This document shows, in pieces, positions 18,673 to 28,137 of a stretch of DNA of 64,000 nucleotides (the stretch's first letter is position 1; the number at the start of each line of letters is the position of its first letter). Below the pieces are notes generated by a model, which saw only the letters and a program-made list of their open reading frames with translations, ran no database searches and had not been told where the DNA came from. This DNA is from Thermodesulfatator sp. (GTDB taxonomy: Bacteria > Desulfobacterota > Thermodesulfobacteria > Thermodesulfobacteriales > Thermodesulfobacteriaceae), in the NCBI GenBank assembly GCA_027064165.1, contig JAMOQE010000065.1, positions 1 through 64,000 on the forward strand, written 5' to 3'. The position numbers were made by a program, and so were the translations under genes.

Positions 18673-19095
18673 TTATCCTCCTTGGTCTTCTGTCCCAAAA
18701 TCCTCCTGGGAAGCTTCACATTCTTTTTCCCATAGGCCATGCAAATTGCAATATTCTCTTGCTTTTACTGGTTTTTCTATTGTTTTAAAAAAGGCCTTTG
18801 GTTCTTCTCCAGGTTTTAAAAATTTTATCTGAACCCCATCTTTTTCAATAAGCTCAATCCAAACAATGTAGTGTTTCTCTTCCATGGGATGGGCTGCACT
18901 GCCAACTTTTACTTCATAGCCCTCATCTTTTGCCTCTACAACCGGCACATGCTTTTCCTGGGCAGCATCTGTTGAACCTGTTTTTAAAAGTTCCATAGGT
19001 TTCCCACAGCAAACAAGCTGCCCTTTTCCACCCTGCAATACAAACACTATGTTTCCACAAATATTGCACCTGTAAACTTCCATTCTTTCTGCCAT
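18673..19095 (-). CDS. dfx: Desulfoferrodoxin (2Fe superoxide reductase)
   Basis: Desulforedoxin-type CNICGN...LVCCGKPM; catalytic-site [11 protein letters not shown] and CNLHGLW. Confidence 0.95.
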   Translation of the reverse strand: MAERMEVYRCNICGNIVFVLQGGKGQLVCCGKPMELLKTGSTDAAQEKHVPVVEAKDEGYEVKVGSAAHPMEEKHYIVWIELIEKDGVQIKFLKPGEEPKAFFKTIEKPVKAREYCNLHGLWEKECEASQEDFGTEDQGG

Positions 19096-19299
19096 TATAA
19101 TCTCCTTTTTTAGAATTATTTTAAATTAAAAATTAATACAAAAAATTAAAAAGTCAAGAAACACTTTCTTAAAAATTATACGAAAATACTTAATTTTGTA
19201 AAGTGCTTTAAATTGAAAGCTTGCTAAGCCCTTGTTTTAGCTTGAAATTGGTATTAAACTTAAAAATAAAGTTTTTATTAGGTGAGGAGGAAGCCTTAG

Positions 19300-22038
19300 A
19301 TGTTTACCAGGATTCTTTCAAAGATCATTGGGACAAAGAATGAGAGAGAGCTGAAGAAGCTTAAGCCCATTGTGCAGAAAATAAATGCCCTTGAGCCAGA
19401 ATTTAAAAAGCTTTCTGACCAGGAACTTGCAAGAAAAACCGTGGAATTCAAGGAACGCCTTGAAAGAGGAGAAAGTTTGGATGAGCTTCTCCCAGAAGCA
19501 TTTGCCACTGTCAGAGAAGCTGCAAGAAGAGTGCTCGGGATGAGGCACTTTGATGTGCAGCTTATGGGTGGCATTGTGCTTCATCAGGGTAAAATTGCTG
19601 AAATGAAAACAGGTGAGGGTAAAACCTTGGTTGCCACTTTGCCAGCTTATCTTAATGCCCTTACTGGAAAAGGCGTGCACATAGTAACGGTAAATGATTA
19701 CCTTGCCAAGAGGGATGCCGAGTGGATGGGCCCTGTTTACAGATTTCTTGGAATTTCAGTGGGTTACATAGCTTCTGGAATGAATGATGCTGAAAGAAAA
19801 AAGGCTTATGCCTGCGATATCACCTATGGAACAAACAGTGAATTTGGTTTTGACTATTTGAGAGACAACATGAAGTATTCTCTTGAAGACATGGTGCAGA
19901 GGGGGCACTACTATGCCATAATAGACGAGGTGGACTCTATCTTGATTGATGAGGCAAGAACTCCCCTTATTATCTCTGGGCCTTCTGAAGAATCAACCGA
20001 CCTTTACTACTTTATTGACGAGGTGGTAAGAAAACTGAAGAAAGATGTGCATTTTACGCTTGATGAGAAAAACAAAAACGCCATGCTCACAGAGGAAGGT
20101 ATTGCTGAGTGTGAAAAGCTTCTTGGCATAGACAATCTTTACAATCCCAGATATGTGAGGCTTATCCATCACATTCATCAGGCGTTAAGGGCACATCATC
20201 TTTTCCATAGAGATGTGGATTATGTGGTGAAGGATGGCAAGGTAATTATTGTGGATGAGTTTACAGGAAGGCTTATGCCTGGAAGACGCTGGAGTGATGG
20301 ACTTCACCAGGCAATAGAAGCCAAAGAAAGGGTAAGGATTGAAGCAGAAAATCAGACCCTTGCGATGATCACTATTCAAAATTACTTCAGGATGTACGAA
20401 AAACTTGCTGGAATGACCGGTACTGCTGCTACAGAGGCTGCAGAATTTAAAGAAATTTATGGCCTTGATGTGGTGGTAATTCCCACGCACAAGCCCATGA
20501 TTAGAGAAGATTATCCTGATGTGATTTTTAGAACCCAGAAGGAAAAGTTTCAAAAAGTGGTGGAAGAAATAGAGAAGTGTTATAAAGAGGGAAGGCCTGT
20601 TCTTGTGGGTACGACCAGCATTGAAAAAAGCGAAATTATTTCCCGAATGCTTAAAAAGAAAAAGATCCCCCATCAGGTTCTCAATGCCAAGCATCATGAA
20701 AAAGAGGCACAGATTATTGCCCAGGCAGGAAGGCCTCATGCCGTAACTATTGCTACCAACATGGCTGGAAGGGGAGTGGATATCCTTTTAGGAGGCAATC
20801 CTGAAGGCCTTGCCAAAATGGAGCTTGAAGCAAAGGGATATGATCTTTCAGAAATAGACGAAAGGGCCTGGAACGAAGCCCTTACCATGGCAAAAGAGGG
20901 CAGGGATCCCACAGAAAAGTACCCCGAAGAATGGGCAAAGGTGCTTTATGAAAAGGTAAAGCAGTGTCAAAAGGATGCAGAAAAAGTAAAGGCCCTTGGA
21001 GGGCTTTACATTATTGGTACCGAAAGACACGAGTCAAGGAGAATTGACAACCAGCTAAGGGGTAGGGCTGGAAGGCAGGGAGATCCCGGTGCATCAAGAT
21101 TTTTCCTCTCTCTTGAGGATGATCTTCTCAGGCTTTTTGGCTCAGAGAAAATAAAGGCCCTTATGGACAAGTTTGGTATGACAGAAGGTGAGCCCCTTGA
21201 GCATCCCTGGCTCTCAAAGGCCATTGAACAGGCACAGAAAAAGGTAGAGGCCTATCACTTTGAAATCAGAAAACACCTTCTTGAATACGACGATGTAATG
21301 AACAAGCAAAGAGAAACAATTTACTCTCAGAGAAGAGAGATTCTACAGAGCGAATCCATAAAGGATTGGATACTCTCCATGATAGAAGAGGTTTGTGAGA
21401 ATATTGTGGAAACAACCTGTGGTGAGGCAAGAGAGGTAGAGGAGGAAACATTAAAAGAAGCTATAACTAAATTTCAGGAAATTTTTGCCTTTACTCCAGA
21501 GATAGAGGAAGGAATAGCTTCACCACAAAAACTTGCTGAAGCCCTTAAGAAAGCAGCTCTTAAAAAATACGAAGAAAGAGAAAAAGAACTTGGAGAAGAG
21601 ACATTAAGAGCACTTGAAAAGTACTTTTTACTTACCACTATAGATGCCCTCTGGAAGGATCATCTTCTCACCCTTGATCACTTAAAAGAAAGCGTTGGTT
21701 TAAGAGGCTATGGTCAGAAAGATCCTCTTCAGGAGTACAAAAGAGAGGCTTTTCATTACTTTATGGAACTTATGCAGAAGATTAAAGAAACCACGCTTTC
21801 TTATTTATATAGAGTGGAAGTAAGGGAAGAGCCTGCTCAGGAGCTTCAGGTTGAGCGGCCGAGTTCCAAAAACCTGGAATACAAAAAACAGGATGTTTTT
21901 GAAGAAAAAGAAGAAAAGCCTGCTAAACAAAAGCCCATTAGAGTAAGAAAGGTGGGAAGAAATGATCCCTGCCCCTGTGGCAGTGGAAAAAAGTATAAAA
22001 AATGTTGTGGAAGAAAAGATAAAAGGAGAACCGGATGA
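19300..22038 (+). CDS. secA: Preprotein translocase ATPase SecA
   Basis: [20 protein letters not shown] Walker [19 protein letters not shown]-terminal [18 protein letters not shown]. Confidence 0.98.
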   Translation: MFTRILSKIIGTKNERELKKLKPIVQKINALEPEFKKLSDQELARKTVEFKERLERGESLDELLPEAFATVREAARRVLGMRHFDVQLMGGIVLHQGKIAEMKTGEGKTLVATLPAYLNALTGKGVHIVTVNDYLAKRDAEWMGPVYRFLGISVGYIASGMNDAERKKAYACDITYGTNSEFGFDYLRDNMKYSLEDMVQRGHYYAIIDEVDSILIDEARTPLIISGPSEESTDLYYFIDEVVRKLKKDVHFTLDEKNKNAMLTEEGIAECEKLLGIDNLYNPRYVRLIHHIHQALRAHHLFHRDVDYVVKDGKVIIVDEFTGRLMPGRRWSDGLHQAIEAKERVRIEAENQTLAMITIQNYFRMYEKLAGMTGTAATEAAEFKEIYGLDVVVIPTHKPMIREDYPDVIFRTQKEKFQKVVEEIEKCYKEGRPVLVGTTSIEKSEIISRMLKKKKIPHQVLNAKHHEKEAQIIAQAGRPHAVTIATNMAGRGVDILLGGNPEGLAKMELEAKGYDLSEIDERAWNEALTMAKEGRDPTEKYPEEWAKVLYEKVKQCQKDAEKVKALGGLYIIGTERHESRRIDNQLRGRAGRQGDPGASRFFLSLEDDLLRLFGSEKIKALMDKFGMTEGEPLEHPWLSKAIEQAQKKVEAYHFEIRKHLLEYDDVMNKQRETIYSQRREILQSESIKDWILSMIEEVCENIVETTCGEAREVEEETLKEAITKFQEIFAFTPEIEEGIASPQKLAEALKKAALKKYEEREKELGEETLRALEKYFLLTTIDALWKDHLLTLDHLKESVGLRGYGQKDPLQEYKREAFHYFMELMQKIKETTLSYLYRVEVREEPAQELQVERPSSKNLEYKKQDVFEEKEEKPAKQKPIRVRKVGRNDPCPCGSGKKYKKCCGRKDKRRTG

Positions 22039-22259
22039 GGTGTCCCAAGTGTAATTACTTTTTTTCAGAAGAAGTGGAAGTTTGTCCTAAATGTGGGAGG
22101 GATATGAGAGATGTAATAGAAAAGTTGGGATTTTTCCCGAAACCAGGTAATACTCCCATTCTTACACCAGAAGAATTTTTTAAAGGCCATACACCACCTC
22201 AAAAATCAGAAGCTACTTCTTCTCCCAAGGAAATAGAGTTAAATTTATCAGAAGAATAA
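22035..22259 (+). CDS. Small zinc-ribbon protein (74 aa)
   Basis: [24 protein letters not shown]; overlaps the secA stop by 4 nt. Confidence 0.8.
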   Translation: MRCPKCNYFFSEEVEVCPKCGRDMRDVIEKLGFFPKPGNTPILTPEEFFKGHTPPQKSEATSSPKEIELNLSEE

Positions 22260-22260
22260 C

Positions 22261-22992
22261 CTAAGGGACTCTTTCCCCCCAAAAGTCTTTTTTAGTACCA
22301 TTTTTTAATTCTTCTGTTTCTTTTACTGCCTTTTTATAATAGGTTAAAACCAATTTTCTTGCTTTAACAGCAGGAGAAGTCTCTGGATAGTTATTTATTA
22401 AATAAAGAAGTCTTCCATAAGCAGCTCTATAATAACCTATTTTATAATAAAACTGGGCCACATATAGCTCATGTTTGGCAAGAAGTTCTCTCAATTTTTT
22501 AATTCTATTTTTTACTTCTGTGGTATAAGGGCTATTGGGATAAGTCTCAAGGAGCCTTTGATAGGCTTCTATAGCCTTTTTGGTAAAGCTCTGGTCCCTA
22601 TCATAACTTTTTCTCATTTTATAATAACAGGTACCTATCTGGAAGATTACATAAGGAATGGCCTCATTAGCAGGATAAAATTTTTCAAATTCTTCGTAAA
22701 GAGCTACTGCCTCAAGATATTTTCCTTCCCAGAATTTAGAATCAGCCATCTTGAGATGAGCATAAATTGCTTGAGGAGAACCTGGATAAAGATTTCTTAC
22801 CTGCTCATAATATTGATAGGCCCTTTCATACTGCCCTCCGTGAAAACACCTTTCTGCTTTCCTGAGAAGCTCCCCTAAATTTGTTTCTTCTGGAGATTCA
22901 TGATGGAAAATATGAACTCCCTGATTAAAAAGCCCACACCCTGCCAGAGAACAAAAAATCAAAAAGATTATAAATGCTTTTAATACTTTCAT
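22261..22992 (-). CDS. bamD: BamD-like outer membrane assembly lipoprotein (start trimmed from ORF track)
   Basis: Lipoprotein signal MKVLKAFIIFLIFCSLAGCG, TPR-like repeats (YPGSPQAIYAHLKMADSKFWEGKYLEAVALYEEFEKFYP). Confidence 0.82.
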   Translation of the reverse strand: MKVLKAFIIFLIFCSLAGCGLFNQGVHIFHHESPEETNLGELLRKAERCFHGGQYERAYQYYEQVRNLYPGSPQAIYAHLKMADSKFWEGKYLEAVALYEEFEKFYPANEAIPYVIFQIGTCYYKMRKSYDRDQSFTKKAIEAYQRLLETYPNSPYTTEVKNRIKKLRELLAKHELYVAQFYYKIGYYRAAYGRLLYLINNYPETSPAVKARKLVLTYYKKAVKETEELKNGTKKDFWGERVP

Positions 22993-23002
22993 TCCTGCTC
23001 TC

Positions 23003-23932
23003 TCAGTGGGAACTTTCAAGATATTTTTCTGCAGAAAGGGCTGCCACAGCTCCTTCTCCACAGGCATTTATAATTTGCCTGAAAGGTTTGCTTATACAAT
23101 CCCCACAGGCATAGACTCCTTTCAGGCTGGTTTCCATGTTTTGATTAACTAAAATAAAACCCTTTTCATCAAGTTCAACAACCCCTTTTAACCATTCTGT
23201 TTCCGGTTCATGTCCTATGAAAATAAATACTCCAGCCACTTCAAGAAACCCTTCTTCTCCGGTTTGTCTGTTATAAGTAACCACTCCTTCCACAGAGTCT
23301 TTACCTTTTATTTCTTTCAGCACCGTATTCCATATAATTTCTATTTTGGGATTTTCTTTAACCCTTTGTTGAAGAATAGGAGTTGCTCTAAAGGCGTCTC
23401 TTCTATGTATAAGATATACTTTTTTAGCAAATTTGGTAAGGTAAAGTGCTTCCTGAAGTGCCGTATTTCCTCCACCAATCACGGCTACTATTTGATTTTT
23501 AAAAAAGGGACCATCACAGGTGGCACAGTAAGAAACTCCTTTCCCTGTAAGCTCTTTTTCTCCTGGAATGCCAAGTTTTCTCATACCTGCGCCAAGTGCC
23601 AGAATCACCGTCCTTGCCTTTACGACCTCTTTATCTTCCAGGAGAATTTCTTTGAGTTCACCTTCAGGCTTAAGTGCAATGGCTTTTTTCTGAACAAGAT
23701 TTAAGCCATATTTTTCTACCTGCTCTTGCATTTTCTGGATAAGTTCAAAGCCTGGGATCCCTTCCGGGAAGCCCGGGTAGTTTTCTATAAGGTCTGTAAG
23801 GAGCACCTGGCCTCCAATAGGGCCTTTTTCTATAAGCAGGGCTTCAAGGAGTGCTCTTCTGGCATAGAGATAAGCGGTAAGACCTGCAGGGCCTCCTCCT
23901 ATAATTGCTACATCCCAAATTTTGTCTGACAT
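23003..23932 (-). CDS. trxB: Thioredoxin reductase
   Basis: IGGGPAGLTAYLYARRA, CATCDGPFF redox motif, ACGDCISKPFRQI. Confidence 0.95.
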   Translation of the reverse strand: MSDKIWDVAIIGGGPAGLTAYLYARRALLEALLIEKGPIGGQVLLTDLIENYPGFPEGIPGFELIQKMQEQVEKYGLNLVQKKAIALKPEGELKEILLEDKEVVKARTVILALGAGMRKLGIPGEKELTGKGVSYCATCDGPFFKNQIVAVIGGGNTALQEALYLTKFAKKVYLIHRRDAFRATPILQQRVKENPKIEIIWNTVLKEIKGKDSVEGVVTYNRQTGEEGFLEVAGVFIFIGHEPETEWLKGVVELDEKGFILVNQNMETSLKGVYACGDCISKPFRQIINACGEGAVAALSAEKYLESSH

Positions 23933-23935
23933 AGC

Positions 23936-24262
23936 CTACCCCTCAAGCACTTTATTAAGGGCATTTAAAATGGTGGCTTTGGAGACAGCCCCCACTATGC
24001 TTTCCACAGCTTCTCCATTTTTGAAGATGATAAGTGTGGGGATGGCACGAATGCCAAATTTTCCAGGAGTGATGGGATTTTCGTCCACATTACACTTGCA
24101 CACTTTGACTTTGCCTTCAAGCTCTTCTGCCAGTTCTTCTATTATTGGGGCTATTGCCCTGCATGGTCCACACCAGGGAGCCCAGAAATCCACAAGTACA
24201 GGAATTGAAGAATTCAAAACCTCCTCCTCAAAAGTTTCATCTGTAATAGCCTTTACTCCCAT
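23936..24262 (-). CDS. trxA: Thioredoxin
   Basis: VDFWAPWCGPCRAIAPI, RAIPTLIIFKNG. Confidence 0.97.
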   Translation of the reverse strand: MGVKAITDETFEEEVLNSSIPVLVDFWAPWCGPCRAIAPIIEELAEELEGKVKVCKCNVDENPITPGKFGIRAIPTLIIFKNGEAVESIVGAVSKATILNALNKVLEG

Positions 24263-24332
24263 AATTCCCCTCCCTTTTATTTGACTAATTTACTAAAATT
24301 TTAATTTAATACTCTTACAAATTTCTGCAAGT

Positions 24333-25052
24333 TTAAATTTCAAGATTTTTTTTCAAAATTAAAACGAGTCTTTTATAGGAAACTTCTAATTTTTTGGCCA
24401 TATTTTCTCTTTTAAGGGCAAAATAGTTATAAGCTATTACGGCAGGGATAGCACAGAAAAGACCCATGGCAGTATTGATAAGTGCTTCAGCAATACCAGG
24501 AGCAACCGTTGCCAGACTTGCGCTTCCCTTAAGTCCTATGGCATGAAAGGCCTTCATTATCCCCCAAACCGTGCCAAAAAGTCCGATATAGGGGGCTACA
24601 TTTCCTGTAGTGGCCAGAAATCCCAGCCCTTTTAAAAGGGACAGGCTGAATTCTTCTCTTTCTATCACAATTTTTTGTTCCAGTTCTTTATCCATAAGAG
24701 ATATTTTTAGTGCTTTTTCTCCAGTATCTGTAGCCTTAGCCATATATTTTTCATACAATTCATCAAACCAAAGAATAAATTTTTTAAATCTTTTGAAGAT
24801 TACATTATTAGATTCTGTCTTGATTTCTCTTATAAATCTGCTCAGGTTTGGCTCGTATTGCAAAATTTTTTCTGCTTTATTCAGGTAAGCACTTATCTTT
24901 TTGTATATAAAAAGATTGTATATTATGTAAGCCCAGCTTTGAAGGCTCATAAGCAGTAAAATAAATAAAACAGCTTTTCCCACAGGGCCTGTTTGAAGAA
25001 AAAATTTTAAAAGCTCCAAGCTAATCCTCCTTTGCCAGATCTCCTTCCTCAA
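24333..25052 (-). CDS. tolQ: MotA/TolQ/ExbB proton channel family protein (start uncertain)
   Basis: GLGFLATTGNVAPYIGLFGTVWGIMKAFHAIG, ATVAPGIAEALINTAMGLFCAIPAVIAYNYF. Confidence 0.88.
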   Translation of the reverse strand: MRKEIWQRRISLELLKFFLQTGPVGKAVLFILLLMSLQSWAYIIYNLFIYKKISAYLNKAEKILQYEPNLSRFIREIKTESNNVIFKRFKKFILWFDELYEKYMAKATDTGEKALKISLMDKELEQKIVIEREEFSLSLLKGLGFLATTGNVAPYIGLFGTVWGIMKAFHAIGLKGSASLATVAPGIAEALINTAMGLFCAIPAVIAYNYFALKRENMAKKLEVSYKRLVLILKKNLEI

Positions 25053-25842
25053 AAGGCGTTTTTAACACTTTACCCAAAGTTTTAAGAGCTGTCAAACCAC
25101 CCTGCCCCAGGTTTTCCGTATATTCATTGACATAAGTTTTTACATGCTTTCTTATTACCTCTTCTTCAATTTCCTGGGCATACTTTTTTAGAAGAGGCAT
25201 GACTTCTTTTTCATGTGTTTTAGCCCACTCAAGGCTATTTTTTATTGCCTTTAATATGCTTTTCTTTACTTCTTTTGAAAGCTCCCTTTTTACGAAAAAA
25301 CCTCCCAGAGGCACAGGGGCCTTCGTTTTGGTTTCCCAATAGTTGCCTAAATCCTGAATAAGCACCAATCCATATTTGTGAAATACAAATCTTCCTTCAT
25401 GGATAAGTATTCCCATATCTACCTGATTTTGCAAAATGGCAGGTATAATTTTGTCATAGCGCAAAAAGATTTTTTGAATCTTTCCTGGATAAAAGAATTT
25501 AAAAAGTAAATGAGCTGTGGTGTATTCTCCGGGAATGGCAACTTTAAGCATGGGAAATTCTTCCAATTTATAAAAATTTTTTCCTACAAGGAGAGGACCT
25601 GTGCCAAATCCCATGGCAGAACCTACAGAAAGGAGTTGATATTCTTTCTTTATTTTCTCCCACACGCCAAAAGAGGCTTTAATTACTGGAATTTCCCCTT
25701 GAATGGCTAAAGTATTCAAGGCATCTATGTCTTCAAATAGGAAAACAGGATTGAAAGGAGCAGTAATTTTCTTTAAAAGAAGTCCTGCCATAATAAACAC
25801 ATCATTGGGGCAGGGAGAAAGGGCTATTTTAAGCTCTGACAT
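25021..25842 (-). CDS. mqnD: MqnD-like 1,4-dihydroxy-6-naphthoate synthase (futalosine menaquinone pathway)
   Basis: IALSPCPNDVFIMAGLL; periplasmic-binding-like fold; adjacent to the mqnB-like gene. Confidence 0.85.
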   Translation of the reverse strand: MSELKIALSPCPNDVFIMAGLLLKKITAPFNPVFLFEDIDALNTLAIQGEIPVIKASFGVWEKIKKEYQLLSVGSAMGFGTGPLLVGKNFYKLEEFPMLKVAIPGEYTTAHLLFKFFYPGKIQKIFLRYDKIIPAILQNQVDMGILIHEGRFVFHKYGLVLIQDLGNYWETKTKAPVPLGGFFVKRELSKEVKKSILKAIKNSLEWAKTHEKEVMPLLKKYAQEIEEEVIRKHVKTYVNEYTENLGQGGLTALKTLGKVLKTPFEEGDLAKED

Positions 25843-26438
25843 TCCCAGAACCTCCTTAGAGAGTTAAAAGCTTTTTCTGTATCCCAGGGGGCTTCCGGAT
25901 CAGAAAGCAAATTGCTTATAGCCCTTACTTCAGCAAAACAAATTCCAGCTTTTTTGGCTGCAAGGGCAACAGCAAAACCCTCCATATTTTCAGCAAGTGC
26001 TTTATAAATTTTTGAAAATTTTTTAGCACGCTCCTTTTCATAAGAGCAGGCACAAACTGTACACATTGCTCCAATCCTTGTTTTTATCCCCTCAGGAAGG
26101 GCAAAGATTTCTAATAAATTTTTGTCTATTTCAATTTCTTTTTTCATTCCCAGATTTTCTGGAAGAGGTGCATAATTTTGAAAGATTTTCCTCCCGGAAT
26201 CTGCCCAGACTTCTTTTGAGGCAATAACAATGTCTCCCGGGAAGAGCCCTGTTTCCGGGTAGCCTCCTGCAAGGCCTGTAAGTACAATCAAAGCTGGTTT
26301 GTATTTTTTTATTAACCTGTAAGACTCTATGGCAGCCTCTATTACTCCTACTCCACAGATTTCTATTTTTAAATTCAGCTCCTTAAGGGCCTCTGCCTCA
26401 AATTTAGAGGGAGTCACTATCAAAGTTTTCCCTTTCAT
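25824..26438 (-). CDS. mqnB: Futalosine hydrolase-like nucleosidase (start trimmed)
   Basis: VLTGLAGGYPETGLFPGDIVIASKEVWADSG, ENMEGFAVALAAKKAGICFAEVRAISN; adjacent to mqnD. Confidence 0.82.
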   Translation of the reverse strand: MKGKTLIVTPSKFEAEALKELNLKIEICGVGVIEAAIESYRLIKKYKPALIVLTGLAGGYPETGLFPGDIVIASKEVWADSGRKIFQNYAPLPENLGMKKEIEIDKNLLEIFALPEGIKTRIGAMCTVCACSYEKERAKKFSKIYKALAENMEGFAVALAAKKAGICFAEVRAISNLLSDPEAPWDTEKAFNSLRRFWECQSLK

Positions 26439-26688
26439 CTTCGTAAAAGAGCTCAACTTCAATACCCTCTTCACACAGGCTTTTAAGAAAAAAATCCATT
26501 TCATTTGCCCTTATAAGATTACCCTCAGAATAAAAGGGGAGAAACACTTTTGCCCTGGGTGGATTTATATTTTCTACTTTAACTTCAATTTGAAGTGGGT
26601 GTTCACAGTGCTTTAGTTTTTCTTTAAAGAGCTTTTTTAAAAACAACCTGAGATCTTTTTCGTTTTTAAATTTTCTTTTCACTTTCAA
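26404..26688 (-). CDS. Hypothetical protein (94 aa)
   Basis: ORF upstream of and overlapping mqnB; no recognised motif. Confidence 0.5.
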   Translation of the reverse strand: MKVKRKFKNEKDLRLFLKKLFKEKLKHCEHPLQIEVKVENINPPRAKVFLPFYSEGNLIRANEMDFFLKSLCEEGIEVELFYEDERENFDSDSL

Positions 26689-26753
26689 AAAGTGATTTAA
26701 AATTTAATCTGAAAAATATTTTATTTTAATCTCTGCTTAAAAGCAAGGGTAAA

Positions 26754-27500
26754 ATGAAGGTATTTATTGGCACCTCTGGCTGGAGTTATTACTCTTTTAA
26801 AGGTATTTTCTATCCTGAAGAGCTGAAAAGCAGGGACTGGCTTTCTTTTTATGCCAGGCATTTTAATGCTGTGGAGATTAATGCCACTTTTTACCGCCTT
26901 CCCAGGAAAAGCACTTTTGAAAAATGGTATGCTGAAACACCTGAAGACTTTATTTTTTCAGTAAAAGCCTCAAAAGTAATAACCCATGTTAAGCGTTTGA
27001 AAGATGTAAAAGAAGAGCTTTCTAATTTTTTAGATAGAGTCTCAGTGCTTAAGGAGAAAGCAAGGGTACTGCTTTTTCAACTGCCTCCTTCCTTAAAATA
27101 CGATAAAGCTCTTCTGGAAGGCTTTTTTCCTTTGCTTCCCGGAGAGTACTTAAATGTGATAGAAGTGAGACACAAAAGTTTTCACTGCGAGGAGTTTTTT
27201 GAAATTTGCAGAAAGTATAATGTTTGTTTATGCTTTTCTGATTGCGGGAAAAAGTATCCTTATGCCTGGTTTGAGGTGCAAACAGCCCCTTTTCTTTATG
27301 TAAGGCTTCACGGCTCCCCAGATATTTATGTGTCCAACTATTCAAAAGAAAGGCTAAAAGAGCTTGCAGCTTTTTTAAAAGAATTTCAAGCTGAAGAGTT
27401 ATTCGTGTTTTTTGACAACACAGCAAAGGGCTACGCAGTTTTAAATGCCCTTGAGTTTAAAGACCTTTTAAAGGTCGGGTCTTTTGAGACTGATTTTTGA
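26754..27500 (+). CDS. DUF72 (YecE-like) family protein
   Basis: IGTSGWSYYSFKGIFYPEEL, ARHFNAVEINATFYRLP, YVRLHGS, VFFDNTAKGYAVLNA. Confidence 0.93.
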   Translation: MKVFIGTSGWSYYSFKGIFYPEELKSRDWLSFYARHFNAVEINATFYRLPRKSTFEKWYAETPEDFIFSVKASKVITHVKRLKDVKEELSNFLDRVSVLKEKARVLLFQLPPSLKYDKALLEGFFPLLPGEYLNVIEVRHKSFHCEEFFEICRKYNVCLCFSDCGKKYPYAWFEVQTAPFLYVRLHGSPDIYVSNYSKERLKELAAFLKEFQAEELFVFFDNTAKGYAVLNALEFKDLLKVGSFETDF

Positions 27501-28137
27501 AGCCTGTAAGATATTTTTCGGCAAGTTTTAAGTCTTCGGGAGTGTTTACATTAAAAAAACTCTTTACAGCTATAGTATCACAATTTTGTAAAAAACAAAT
27601 TAGACCTGCTTCTCGCAAAAACAGAAAAAATCTGTACAGGCTTTTTTTGGAAGAAATTTTGAGAAAGTTTGTTAAAGTGTTTGCCAGGGAGGAAGGATAA
27701 ACTCCTGGAAAAGGCTCCATTTTTTCTTCTTTTTTGCAGATAAAAACTTTGTTTCTGTCCTGTTCAGCGATTTTAAGGAGCCATCTTAAGAAAGATGTTT
27801 CTAAAAGGGGCTGATCAGTGGCTACCACGAGTAATTGATGTTCTGGGAGTTGTTTCATTGCAGAGACAATCCCTGCAAGGGGGCCTTCTATGCCTTCAGT
27901 TCCGTCGTAAATAAAGTTTCTTTTCTCAGAGGTTACCTGCCCTTTTTCAAAAAGGCTCAGTATCTCTCTTTCCTGGTCTTTTGTTCTTACTGAAATGTAT
28001 ATCGGCAATTTTAAATGTGCTACTTTTTTATAAACATGGACAAGAAGGGGCAATCCATTTAAAAGGGCTTTATATTTTTTCCCTCCTATTCTGCTTCCCT
28101 TCCCTCCTGCAAGGATAAGGACAGCCTTTTTTGACAT
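27457..28137 (-). CDS. mobA: Molybdenum cofactor guanylyltransferase
   Basis: ILAGGKGSRIGGKKYKALLNGLPLL, VVATDQPLL, NVNTPEDLK. Confidence 0.88.
   Translation of the reverse strand: MSKKAVLILAGGKGSRIGGKKYKALLNGLPLLVHVYKKVAHLKLPIYISVRTKDQEREILSLFEKGQVTSEKRNFIYDGTEGIEGPLAGIVSAMKQLPEHQLLVVATDQPLLETSFLRWLLKIAEQDRNKVFICKKEEKMEPFPGVYPSSLANTLTNFLKISSKKSLYRFFLFLREAGLICFLQNCDTIAVKSFFNVNTPEDLKLAEKYLTGFKNQSQKTRPLKGL

Noticed and set aside
19096-19299. Possible small RNA or regulatory RNA in the 204-nt dfx-secA intergenic region
   Set aside because: Very AT-rich with only weak hairpins; best explained as divergent promoter space.
22993-23067. N-terminal extension of the BamD ORF (MPVEKELWQPF...)
   Set aside because: It overlaps trxB and precedes a clear lipoprotein signal peptide starting at 22992.
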